From: Oikopleura dioica
Taxonomy: Eukaryota; Chordata; Appendicularia; Copelata; Oikopleuridae
Direction: 5' to 3'
DNA length: 64,000 bases
Assembly: GCA_907165135.1 (NCBI GenBank)
Contig: OU015567.1
Span: forward strand, 10,669,001 to 10,733,000
Each line of letters starts with the position of its first letter. The stretch's first letter is position 1. The notes beneath the pieces are model-generated. The model was given only the letters and a program-made list of their open reading frames with translations, did not search any database and was not told the origin of the DNA. A program made the position numbers and the translations under genes. Shown piece after piece: positions 51,998 through 63,100 of the stretch.

Positions 51998-54900
51998 ATG
52001 GAAGATCCAAAGCCGCTTGTCAATCCAGTGGCGGCCACGGTCCAGTCTATCTCTCCACCGCAGGGGCAGGATGTGGCCTCGGTACCAGTGCCAGTTGCCC
52101 CTGCACCCGAAACATCACCACAAAGTAGCAACACGACAACGCAATCTGAAAACACGCCGCCGATTCAAGTGCCAATCAAGCCAAAAGTACTGCCAGCCAT
52201 TCAGCCCCAGCAAGAAAAGAAAAACAGATAAGGTCCGGGTCAACCATAATCTTCAACAAAAGTTCTTTAATTATCATCCGTTGTTGGAATTCCGGGAATT
52301 CCAAGTTGTCTCTCGTCTCATGCACCAGCGGAAGCGCAAGTGCTCGTTCGCGCGTAAAATTACTGAAGTGCGCCCATTGAGATTATACTTTTCAAATCCA
52401 TATCATGATATTAGCTTTCCCTCGGAGCGTGTCCGTACTTAATCTTGGTGACCCTTGAAAACCAGAATTGCCACAACTACCTCAGCTTCTTCAAATAATG
52501 GCAACGCGATTTCCAGAGGCACTGCAGTTTCGGTGCAGCAAAATCAGCAACACCAAACACAGTCGAATCTCGTTCAAATTCCCTCAAATCAACAGTTAAT
52601 CCCTCTCGATGGTTTACAAATGGTCGATGGGCAGCAAGTTAGAATCATCCAACAACCTCAAAATAAGCTCGAAGGCATCACGACTATTTTTAATCGACAG
52701 AATAACCAGGTAACGAGCCCTCACTCTAAATTCGCCTGCATCTCAAAAATATGCTGAAGATTAAGGATTATGGAAAAGCTAGGATCGTGAAGTTTATTTA
52801 TAATTTAGGAGAGCGCGGAAGCTGTGCAAATAGACCGCAACCAAATGGTGGGAATCCAACAACCAGACGGGCAAATCGTGATGGTGATTCCGAACGGACA
52901 ATCGCCCACAAAAACTGCCTCGTTCCAACCACGACTGATCAGCTTATCGGAGGGCCAGATGCTGCCCATTCAGGAAAAAGTCAAAACGACAATTTGCTTC
53001 TTGCACTATAGATAAGCTTATCTAAGGAGCACTTCTGTAGCGCCCTGTCAAATCAGGCAAATGTCAAAATGCCCCGTCGAAAGTGCCACCCGCGACGGCT
53101 AAGATTACAACTTGTTCGCATTAGTCTCGCCAAATCCATCTTCCACAAATTTCGGAGTCGCTCTTTTTATCGATTCCTTGTGGAGATTAAGGTCACCTTT
53201 CTTGTTTTCAAAGCAAATGATCTTTCCAGTGGCCTTCGAGTTTGTGCTAGCGTCAATTCTTTATTTATGAAAGATCATCGTACAGTTTCGGTGCTGAAAA
53301 AATCTTGAAAGTTCGATTTTTGTCTTTTTGGTTCAATCTCTTGGAGACGTGGTATCTATTTATTTTGATAGCTGCGGTGCGCGGCCTTCTTATTATTTTG
53401 GCTCGCCCGGTCGAACAAGAGCCAAACTCTTTCTGCCTGCTTGCATTTCATCCCCTTCGAAATTTCTCCCAAAGGCGGGAAACATGTTTGGGTCCGATGA
53501 ATTCCAAAAAATAGCCTCGAAGCCTTGGCGAGCTTGTTGGCGGCGGGTTTGTTCCGTTCCATGCGAGTGCGCGCAAACCGAGAGGCAGATTAGTTGTAGT
53601 TTAGGGGAGATTCTACCCTCTAGTCAAGTTTCAAGAGTTTTTTTTCGCCCAGTGAAATAGAGAAAGGAAAGGATTATTTTCCTTTTGAATGTAATGGAAG
53701 AACAGTATTGACTTTCAAAAAAAGACGCAATCAATGACGACATCCGCTAGTTTTGGAGAGTCTATAAATCAGGTCAGCATTTTATAACTGCAAATATCTG
53801 AAAGCAAACTGGCATTAAAAATATATTTAACTAAGTTTTAATTCTTAGAAATCTTCGCAGTCGACAATTACACCCAAAAAAGAAGAGAAGATGGAGACAC
53901 AGATGGTAAAATTTCAATATTTTTGCTTTCGATTCAAACGCTTCATAGCAAACTCAACATATCGACTTCGGAAACCAGCAGATTCAACAGATTCCTCTTC
54001 AAATTGTCGATTCGAATGGAAACCAGTTCATGGTCGCGGCTGGAGAAATGATCCAAGGACAACCGATTCAGGCCATCGACGGTAAGTTACCTTGAAATTT
54101 TCTTTTTGGTCGCGATAAAGAAGCTCGGAATTGTTCACCTTGTTAGAAACATAATTACCTAAAGATAAAAAAAAAACTTTGAAGCTAGCGTTATTATTTT
54201 TCTTCTTCAGAAACCTAGTCAGGTGAGACTGATGACGGGCAAGCTAAATTGGGCTAAAATTAACTAAATTGTCGAGTAGTAAATTGGCTCCAAGGCAGTG
54301 TGTCTTTCAATCGTATTCCGCGCTTTGTGTTGCCGTTAGGGGCAAGAGCAATCTCTGCTTCTGAAATAAAAATACGATCTTTCGAGACTCTGCCATAGGC
54401 TCGATTTTTACGAGCCCGAGTCGAGAGACCCCAAGGGCAGCGACATACACCGCCCGATTTGAGAGAAAAAATCAAGTTTTACGAATAATTTTTTATTAAA
54501 GAAGATAAGAGAATATGAAAGTGATTGAGAAATGTTAGAAAATATTGAAAAAAATCAAGAGTTTAGAATAGCCGCACAATTTTTGATTTTGAAGTGACTA
54601 AAATCCAGTAACTGTAAAAAAATAGGAACACCTTTCTAACACCACAAAAGCTTCCTAATGACACTGAGAAAATTATGATACAGTCGGAGTCCTCAGAGTC
54701 AGAACCTGAAAAAGCAGTGCTCCCCCGGAAAAGATTTAATCGCTTTGCTCCCGTTTTTGCGGCTCCCAAAGTCGTTAGAGCGCTGAAAACGTCACAGCAT
54801 GACAAAAGCAAAATGATAAAAACGTCTTCAGGTAATGGTCAGCAGATCATTATGAATCAGCAGGGTCACCAAATGATCCCAGTGCAAATCAACCCGCAGC

Positions 54901-56652
54901 AGATCCAGCCGAGCTCCTACCAATACAGTGAGGAAAATGGCAACCAAGTTCTTGTGACCAGCTCTGACAATCAAATGTACATTGAGGTTCCTCGAGAATC
55001 CTAGAAATGAAATTCTAACCAAGCCCTAGAGACCAAACGAAAGTCAAAAACACAACGATGAAAAGCAATTCGTCAGCCTCTCTACTGTTATGTCCGAGCC
55101 ATCTAAAGTTTCGAATACAACAGTATCGATGAAGACCGAACCTGGCTCTGCATCGTCTACCAGACAGCTTCAGCAAATACAGCCCCAAACAGCGGCGCAA
55201 ATCATCACTGTCCAGGACGAAAAAGGAAACCAACAACAGGTTCTTTACCAGGTAGAGAATCAAGATTGCCTTGATTTTTTCTATCAACTGGTTAAGGTTC
55301 CGCAGCAACAGATTCAGCCCTCACAGCAAATTCTTGTCCAAAATCAGTACGGATACCAGCTACAGGCGGTGCCAATTCAGCTGGTGAACCAACAACAGCA
55401 TCAGCAACAACAGATTGTTATTGTTGAACAAGGAGGTACACGACAGCAGCTCATTCAGGTTCAACCTGATCAGCGAGATCAACCTCCTGCAAAGAAACTA
55501 AGACAAGAGAGGACAATCGATAGAGGTAAAAATATCGGATCACTTCGTGTGAGCAGCATTTTCGTTTAGATATTCCAGCAAAGTCCTCTGCTGTGTTCTT
55601 AGAAATGGCAAAATATTCAGCTGATGATTTTAAAATGTGTACTACACAGGTAAGCATTAGCTCTTTCGGAAACGCTTTTCAGCGATTCGAAAGGGTGATT
55701 AATTGGGTGTCATCGTATTTCAACTAATTATTTCAGTTTTCCAACAAAAAGAACGATGTAAGTACCATCAATTAGAAGTTCGAATTTAGAACTTAGAATA
55801 TTTCTTAGTATGATTCACAAAGTATAACTATACTTATATTTATCTCCTCTTTCACATTTTGATAATGCCATCTTCCATGTTTTATCACAGTCAGTAGTTG
55901 GTTTCTGAGGCACTATTGTCGAAAAAAACCATATGATATGGTCCATATCAAATCATCATCTATCGAACTAATTTGATTATTCTCTTATGATATTTTTAGA
56001 GCTTTGGCACGACTCAACCTGCATCAAGCCACCCTGCCCAAGAAACCAATTACGGTGGCTTTGGAGAGGGTGTTTGCGCAGTCTGTGGCGATCGCGCACG
56101 ATGGCAACATTATGGGGTCCTTGCTTGCGAAGGGTGCAAAGGATTTTTCAAGGTATAATCTAGTACTTTCCGGCAGTAGAATGAATCCATGTCATTCAGC
56201 GATCGGTACAGAAAAACGCCCAGTACGTGTGTTTGGGTAACAAGCAGTGCAATGTTGATAAGAAGACACGCACACACTGCCCTTATTGCCGGTATCAGAA
56301 GTGTATCCGCGTCGGCATGATTAAAAATGGTAAGAAACGAGATTGCTCTACCGTAATTATGGGAGTTTGTTATTATCTGGAGGCCCTTAGCTCTAGCTCT
56401 AGACAAAATTGTTTGCTTCTTGATCATCTTGGTGTCATCTGGTGTCATTTCATATTACTGTTATTTTCGTTCTCATCCTTCATCACATAACATCATTTTA
56501 CAGTAGTCCGGTCAGATAAATCTAAAGGGCAAGGCAAGGGCACAGTGACACTCACCAAGGTACTACCATTTAACTCATGGTAACCGAATGGAATTTAACT
56601 CTCGCGTGTTCAGACGTCACCGCCTCGGGTGGCCGAAATAAACGACAAGTGA
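51998..56652 (+). CDS. Glutamine-rich transcription factor with NR4A-like zinc fingers and no ligand-binding domain
   Basis: ATG 51998 opens a Pro/Gln-rich exon ([19 protein letters not shown]). Further exons to 55.5 kb are Gln-rich, of an Sp1/NF-Y activation type ([17 protein letters not shown]). The DNA-binding domain (56.05-56.33 kb) is a two-finger nuclear-receptor module: [37 protein letters not shown], then [19 protein letters not shown]. All eight zinc Cys and the P-box CEGCK are present. After VGMIKN the tail [15 protein letters not shown] mirrors the NR4A A-box. Two short exons later the frame ends at TGA 56650 ([10 protein letters not shown]). No ligand-binding domain occurs before the next gene. 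Exon joins in the Gln-rich part (especially after 52.2 kb) are not fully resolved, so more than one transcript is possible. Confidence 0.75.
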
Positions 56653-57163
56653 AGACTGAAGTGGAGGAAAGCTAGTAGCGGAACAACTCGTTCTCCTTGT
56701 ATTAAATACTTACGCTTTATTTAACTGTATAGTTTCATTTTATCATTCGATCTCAAATTTCACTCTACCAGATTGATTAAAAGCGCCTATAAGTGAATGA
56801 ATTAGCAAATAAATTTGCTGTTAAAAGTTCCCCCGCCGCAAAAAAGTTCATCTTCATCGTTTTCTCGGAAACAATCTCAACTGTACCTACTGTACTTTCT
56901 CTGATTTATTGTATCTATCCTAATATCCTGATGTCATTCATTTCTCACACTTGTGCACTATGCAGAACTCATTCAGGAATTTCAATATTTCAAAGTTTTT
57001 AAGCCCAACTGCCATCAAAACCAATTGAATAAATAATATTTTATTGAAGGCCTTTGCAAGGCATATTTTTATCTTCTCTCCAGTATTATTTGGCCAATCC
57101 AGAATCTTTAGTTTTCACTCTTTACCTGATGATTAAACTCTCTTTGAGCGATTTAAAATGAAA
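56653..57163. other. Intergenic, no ligand-binding-domain exon found
   Basis: AT-rich sequence between the NR4A-like stop and the Thr-rich gene on the other strand. I looked for nuclear-receptor helix 3-5 motifs on the plus strand and saw none. Confidence 0.55.
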
Positions 57164-58507
57164 TCAACGAAGAGATTCATTTTCTTTGACCGAAAAATAA
57201 TTATTCTTACCTGGATGGAAATAATATCTTTGATGAGGCTCCCAGTTAGGCTCGATTTGCATCGTATTTGAATCGACATCGATAAGAATAATGACCTCTC
57301 GCATTCCAAGATCTTGTGAGGTGACATTGAGGACACCATTGTTAATCTGTTTTATCTCGCAGGCAACATAATAATTTAGATCATTCATTTCCCAGTTGTT
57401 TGATCGAATGACAAATCCATTTGATGATGTCGTTGAAATGTTAAGATGCCCGAGTTGACCGGACCATTGACCGACAATGTGTTCGTATGAGTTAGGAATT
57501 GGCCATTGATTTGAAACGAAGTTAGATTTGAACATCATTAAACCATCAAAATCCGAAGAACTGCCATGAATTGTTCCAAGGGTATCACCATGGCTAAAAG
57601 TAACAAGCTGCAGTCCATTTTCTGGATCGCTCCACATGACACGTTTTCTTCCTTTCGTATCGACAGCAGCAGCACCATAACGAGTGATTGATCCTCTGAT
57701 TGTAAGTCGAACAGTATTGATGCCACTAGGATATTATCAAACAGAAATTTCGAATAAAATACTGTACATGAGTGAGATTTGAACTTTGTGGCCAGCAAGT
57801 GTAGTGTATGATCCAGTTATTGAGCTGAAATCTGGCAGTGTGGTCGTGGTTGTAGTCGTGGTCGTGGTTGTGGTCGTGGTCGCTGTCGTTGTCGTTGTGG
57901 TCGTTGTTGTTGTGGTCGTTGTCTTTGTTGTCGTTGTTCTCGTTGTGGTGGTAGTCGTAGTGGTGGTAGTTGTTGTAGTCGTAGTCCTTGTTGTTGTTGA
58001 GGTATCATGTGTGATTATTGTTGTAGTTGTAGTTATTGTAGGAGTTGTAGTTTTTCTTGTTGTTGATGTATCATGTGTGATTCTCACTGTAGTTGTAGTA
58101 AATGAAGTTGTTGTCAAATCGTCAGTAGTTGTAGTCTCTATTCTTTTCGCTATATTTACTGATAAGCCATTTTCTGTGAAGCTTGCAGATGTTCCCAAAC
58201 TGTTTCCAACGAAGCTCCAGCTTTTATTCGTTAATGAGTTCGTGCCAATAATAGTTATGCTGGTGGCGCCAAACGTAACAGATGCATCCTGGATAAGCCC
58301 AGTGAGTGACCCAGCAGTGAATACAAAAATATTCACACCGTCCCTTGCATCATTCTCGTTTATAGAAAGATGGCCGTTTCCGTTGTCAAAATCCCATATC
58401 CCATTAATGATGGCAAATTCAGAGATTGGGAAAAGTGTGGTAGTCTCTGGCTCGACGGTCGTTGTCTCTTGGGCTAAACATAACGAAATTAAAAGGATTA
58501 ATATCAT
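57164..58507 (-). CDS. Secreted threonine-rich (mucin-like) protein 1
   Basis: ATG 58507 begins a signal peptide (MILILLISLCLAQ). An N-terminal globular domain of about 90 residues follows (GIWDFDNGNGHLSINEN, SFVGNSLGTSASFTENG), then about 90 residues that are almost only Thr with a few Arg/Lys/Ile (57.84-58.13 kb), and a second globular part (57.16-57.75 kb: YGAAAVDTKGRKRVMWSD, SNNWEMNDLNYYVACEI). The Thr block is a likely O-glycosylation stalk. Not recognised by family; house or mucus proteins are an attractive idea in a larvacean but there is no direct evidence. Two or three exons; the end at 57164 assumes no further exon. Confidence 0.7.
57836..58130 (-). repeat. Coding minisatellite of ACN codons (poly-Thr tract), copy 1
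   Basis: On the minus strand runs of ACA/ACG/ACT/ACC codons, written on the plus strand as mixed GTT/GTC/GTA/GTG triplets. Third-position variety shows selection or drift at the codon level rather than a pure triplet microsatellite. Confidence 0.8.
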
Positions 58508-58679
58508 TTTATATATAGTGACAATTGGACTAGTTCAATCATTCAAAGAACGCTTGACCTTTTCGTAGTGAATTAAAGAATTTCGGAACCCGAAAGTTGT
58601 CCAGGCCAGTTCAACCCGGATCATTAGTATGATTTGATTAATTTGCGAAATTTAAGATACATATGATATGTTCTCCCTT

Positions 58680-59411
58680 TCAGATTTTACCGAAAGTTGT
58701 TGTTCTTGCACTAGTAGTCGTTTTAGTTATAGTCGTTTTAGTCGTTGTCGTCGTTGTCGAAGTTGTAGTTGTTGTCGTAGTTGATGTTGTTGTCAAAGTT
58801 GTTGACGTAGTTCTAGTCGTTGTCGTAGTTGTAGTCGTAGTCGTAGTCGTAGTTGTTGTAGTAGTTGTAGTCGTTGTTGTAGTTGTAGTTGTTGTCGTTG
58901 TGGTAGTTGTTTTCGTTGTCGTCGTAGTCGTAGTTGTTGTAGTCGTTGTTGTAGTTGAAGTCGTAGGCGTAGTCGTAGTTGTTGTCGTAGTTGAAGTTGT
59001 TGTCGTAGTTGTTGTCGTAGTTGTAGTTGTTGTCGTAGTTGTTGTCGTAGTTGTTGTCGTAGTTGTAGTCGTTGTTGTTGTCGTAGTCGTAGTTGTTGTC
59101 GTAGTTGAAGTTGTTGTCGTAGTCGTCCTCGTAGTTGTAGTCGGTGTCGTAGTTGTTGTCGTAGTCGTAGTTGTTGTCATAGTTGAAGTTGTTGTCGTAG
59201 TCGTCGTAGTCGTGGTAGTTGTGCTCGTAGGAGTAGGTTTCTTAGTCGTTGTTTGAGTCCACATTGTATTCATAGTTGTTGTCGTGGTAAACGATGTCGT
59301 AGCAAATTCAGAGTCAGATAACGGAAATATTGTGGTTGTCTCTGGTTCTGTTGTTTCTCTCGGGTTTATCTCTCGAGTAAGACATACGGATAGAAGATAG
59401 AAAAGGATCAT
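58680..59411 (-). CDS. Secreted threonine-rich protein 2 (truncated paralogue)
   Basis: ATG 59411 begins a signal peptide (MILFYLLSVCLT) and an EPETTTIFPLSDSEFA segment matching the start of the neighbouring Thr-rich protein (EPETTTLFPISEFA). It then enters almost 190 residues of Thr and stops (FGKI) at 58680. Both globular domains of its neighbour are missing. The pair is a tandem duplication, the second copy reduced to signal peptide plus mucin stalk. A donor-like GTAAAA at the very end could lead to an exon I did not find. Confidence 0.6.
   Translation of the reverse strand: MILFYLLSVCLTREINPRETTEPETTTIFPLSDSEFATTSFTTTTTMNTMWTQTTTKKPTPTSTTTTTTTTTTTTSTMTTTTTTTTTTTPTTTTRTTTTTTSTTTTTTTTTTTTTTTTTTTTTTTTTTTTTTTTTTTTTSTTTTTTTTPTTSTTTTTTTTTTTTTTKTTTTTTTTTTTTTTTTTTTTTTTTTTTTTTTTRTTSTTLTTTSTTTTTTTSTTTTTTKTTITKTTTSARTTTFGKI
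58690..59260 (-). repeat. Coding minisatellite of ACN codons (poly-Thr tract), copy 2
   Basis: About 570 bp in which nearly every minus-strand codon is Thr. A higher-order unit of 12-18 bp (plus strand GTAGTTGTTGTC) recurs many times, so length variation between individuals is likely. Confidence 0.85.
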
Positions 59412-59595
59412 TTTTAGAAGTGAGTTTTACTCATTGATTGAATCATTGGTAGAATGCTTGACCTTTTCCTGCTGAATTATGATAAAATTCCTTGATTCGT
59501 GTTGATGCAAAATATATAATCTAAATTTTCTTGAATTTATTTTAAAGAAAATTACAGTAAGAACACAAAGCTAACTATTCTGTATTTCTTCTCAG

Positions 59596-59930
59596 CTACT
59601 CCAGTCGATGTTGGCCCACATATTCCCAAGCGCGGTCCATTCTGCTCCAATCATCGTCCATTCGTTGCCCCATTTTTCCCAACTAAATCCAGTGTAGTTG
59701 GCGTCAGCATCATTTTGAAGAAACTAAAACAATTAACGGCCTCGATATAAAACGAAACTAACCTCTTCTTGTCTTTGATTGAGATCATTTTGTTTTTGTA
59801 GGACATCTTGCATTCTTGATTCAATTTCTTTGACAGCTTCAGTTGCGTTCGGCTGCGCTGCAAGCTCCGCAACTTCGGTATAAGCGGGAAGAGCACTTGT
59901 GAATCCGGCTAAAAATGCGAAAATTTTCAT
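59596..59930 (-). CDS. Small secreted tryptophan-rich protein
   Basis: ATG 59930 starts a signal peptide (MKIFAFLAGFTSALP). The mature part is a short helix (AVKEIESRMQDVLQKQNDL) and, after a GT-AG intron of about 40 bp (59.73-59.76 kb), a C-terminal exon with five Trp in about 35 residues (WEKWGNEWTMIGAEWTALG). About 98 residues in total. Not recognised. It lies in a cluster of secretory genes and may be co-expressed with the Thr-rich proteins. Confidence 0.6.
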
Positions 59931-60180
59931 TATCTGCTTGAAATTTTTATTCCTGTAAATAGCGTTGCGAATTCAGCTTCTTATATAGTCCTCGCCTCGT
60001 GTTAAACGCGTGGTTTGAGTGGCACTTTCTGGTAAATTGCATAGCCGCGGCGTAAGCTGCACACTTATCCCTCGCCTCTCTTCGACATAATGACTACTAT
60101 TTTTATGTACGTTTCTTTTTTTTATTGACAGAAAGGTAAAATTAAATTGACAAAAAATTTTTAAACATAAATTCAGTGAA

Positions 60181-63100
60181 CTACTCGTTGTCGTCTTCGT
60201 TTTCCATAGGAGAGTAACCAATTTTCGAATCAAATGCCTGGTAAAAATTTTTTGAAAATGATAATTTTTCTAATTCATTACCGTGTAAGTTGATTTATTT
60301 ACATCTTTGTCTTTTTTCTTTGGATCTGGAAGACTGATAATCGGGCTAGCATATGTTCCGTCGTCACCATCATTGTCATCAGCAATGAGTGCTTCGTTAT
60401 CTTCCTCAGCACTGATGCAGGAGACATTGGGAAGACGAGCACTGTCGATTAATCCTTTTGAATACGCAAAGTATACGGCGCTTGAAATCAAAACCAATGC
60501 GATGAAAATTGTTACTGCGGATATTCCGGCTACTGGAGGCGAGTATACTCCGGCCAGGCGATAGCTTTCGATCTTTTGGTCGTAGAAGATTTTTGCCGAT
60601 TTTTGATCTAAAAAATATTTCTTTAGAATATGCTGTAACAGCTAAAGTACCTGTTGCATCGCAATCGAAACATTTATAAATCAGTGTCAAGTCAGTTCCG
60701 GGAACAGTCGAGCATAAGCCGTGGATATTAGTGCTGCTGCATTGCTCAAAACGCCACTTTCCATTGTCATTGTATCCCGAGCTATTTGAAGGTGTAGTTA
60801 TAAAGGTTGCACAACGTTTGGCATTTCTTGACGATGTTGATAAAGTTTGTCCGGGAAGGAAGTTAGTAAAAGCTCTTTGTCCCTCCACACGAGTTTGATC
60901 ATCCCAACGCCATTCTCGAGAAAACTCATCGTACGTCATACCCAGCCAGTAATCGTATCCCTGATGTCCTCTTGCCATCAGAACAGTTTTCAGAATCATG
61001 TTTTCTGCAGCAGTTTTTGGCTAAAACCAATGAGTCATTGGCAATGACTTTTGTGAACATAAAAGATTTACTTACCATTGCCAATGTCATATTCAACGTT
61101 TTGCAGCTCGATTGCGAGCTTGCTTTAGTTGCTGTATTGCTGAGAACATACAGCGCTCGTTGATCTGGACCAGCTGGAGTCTCGATTAGACTTTTTGTTG
61201 CAATTGTCTTTCTGTCGACCTTTCCGCATGTGATTTCGTAGTAGTTGGAGCATTTATTGATGACTTTAAAATTTTCATTCTTTGCAAAGTGATAGCAGTC
61301 GAAGATTCCTCCTTCTGGACAATTACTGATGAGAACACCACCTGTGTTGTTTTCTATTGATCAGTTGTAATTAATGAAAATATGCATAATCTTACTTGGC
61401 GCATCGATGAGTCGAACATTTCCAGTAAAGAATGTTTCAGTGTGACAAGCACCTCTAACTAATTCAAGAGCGTAATCGATTCCACAAATCGGTAGACTTG
61501 TTGTGGTGTTCCATTGAAGAAAAGCAGTCTTAGTTTTATTTTATAATTGATAAGTGAAAACATTAATACCTTGTTCTTGTAATCATTTCTGATTTGTTTT
61601 TCCCCGAGTAAGACATCTCCGGGCACAGGAATCCGGTTTCCACATTTGACGACTAAATTTTCTGTTCTACCGCAGTTGTGTGATCCCCATGGCAAATGCG
61701 TGCAGTCTTCGATTCTAGTTCTATTGTCGCAGTCCATATCATCTAGCCAGATGCCTTTGTGAGGTGTGTCCAGGTTCGGCTGCTCTTGAGAAGACGATCC
61801 CATGTCCGGAGCCATGCAGTCCTGCCAGCCGAGCTTATTGCACACGAGTTCGCAGACTCGGGTTTTGTTCACTGAATCGTTGCAAATAGTTCCCCATTGT
61901 CCGTTGTGCATCACTTGAACGAGGCCATGTTCAGCGCGATTCTTGCCATTCCAAGTGAGCTTCACATCCCATTCGTTGACACAATCCACATGATGGCAGG
62001 CTGCCGTCTTTCGATCTGCTTGATAACCACAAGAGCCGGAATATGCCCAGCGATTGAGACAATTTCGATATTGATATCTCTTCCCCATTTCGTTCTCGCA
62101 CTCCGGTTTACATTCAGACCAACTAGACCATTGTGACCATTTTGGATCAACAGTGTTTTCTTTTGCGAATGCTTCAATTTCGTAAAGGCAGAGCTCATGA
62201 GATGAGGTTATGTTTACACTGTAAACTTCTTCACTTATTCCGTCGCAAGCAACATCATAGTAGCTAGAGTTCTGTCCTTCTAAATCGGCGAGTTTGATAT
62301 TCTTACAAAGTTTCGATTCGCTCAAGAAATTTTCACTAGATTCGTCTTTCACAAAAACGTTCACGCTGACATCATCTCGAGGAGGAGCCGAAAACCATAG
62401 ACGGAAACCCTTTTTTGGATCGAGCGTGTAAGAGCTGTTGAAATTTAGGTTTGCCCAAACACACTGGTCCTCACATGAGCGAGCATCTGAGCTGCCACTA
62501 GTGTCATTCGAAACGATGTGGACAACATCTTCACCTGAGCAAGTGCCGCTGCTAGTCCAATTGAAGTGGTTGCCGCGATTACCGTCATACAGTCTGTATT
62601 CGCTATGAGTTTTTCTTACTCTTGAAGCCTTTGCAATGGTCCAACCGTTTTTCGTGATCGATTGGATAGGACTCCAATCAGCAGCTTGTTTCTCTCCGCA
62701 CTCTATGTAAAGGTCCTCTTCGTGATCGCAGTTGTTTCCTCTTCCACCGACTCTTTGGCCTTTATAACATTCGTCCAGTCTTGATTCATCTCCGTTGCAA
62801 ATAACATCATCCATCCAGATCTTCCCTCTCAGTTTTCCTGATCCTGGTTCGGGATTAACATTCGATTTCCAACCAGAGAAACCGAGCTGTCGACAAATGA
62901 CGCGTCCGACGTTTGGCGTAAATTTGTCATCGCAGACTGTTCCCCATTCGCCGCCAGTGGTTGTATTTTCATGCTTATAGAAAACTCGGACAATGCCTTT
63001 GTTGAGATTCGGGTCTGTTTCTACTTTTCCATCCGGTTTGATAGTCACAAGTTGAATTGCACCGATTTCCGGACACGGTTTTGTATTACATTGCTCTTTT

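Noticed and set aside
57786-59256. Two long plus-strand frames of almost pure valine (57786-58568 and 58663-59256)
   Set aside because: They are the antisense reading of the Thr-codon tracts; the minus-strand frames have signal peptides and globular domains.
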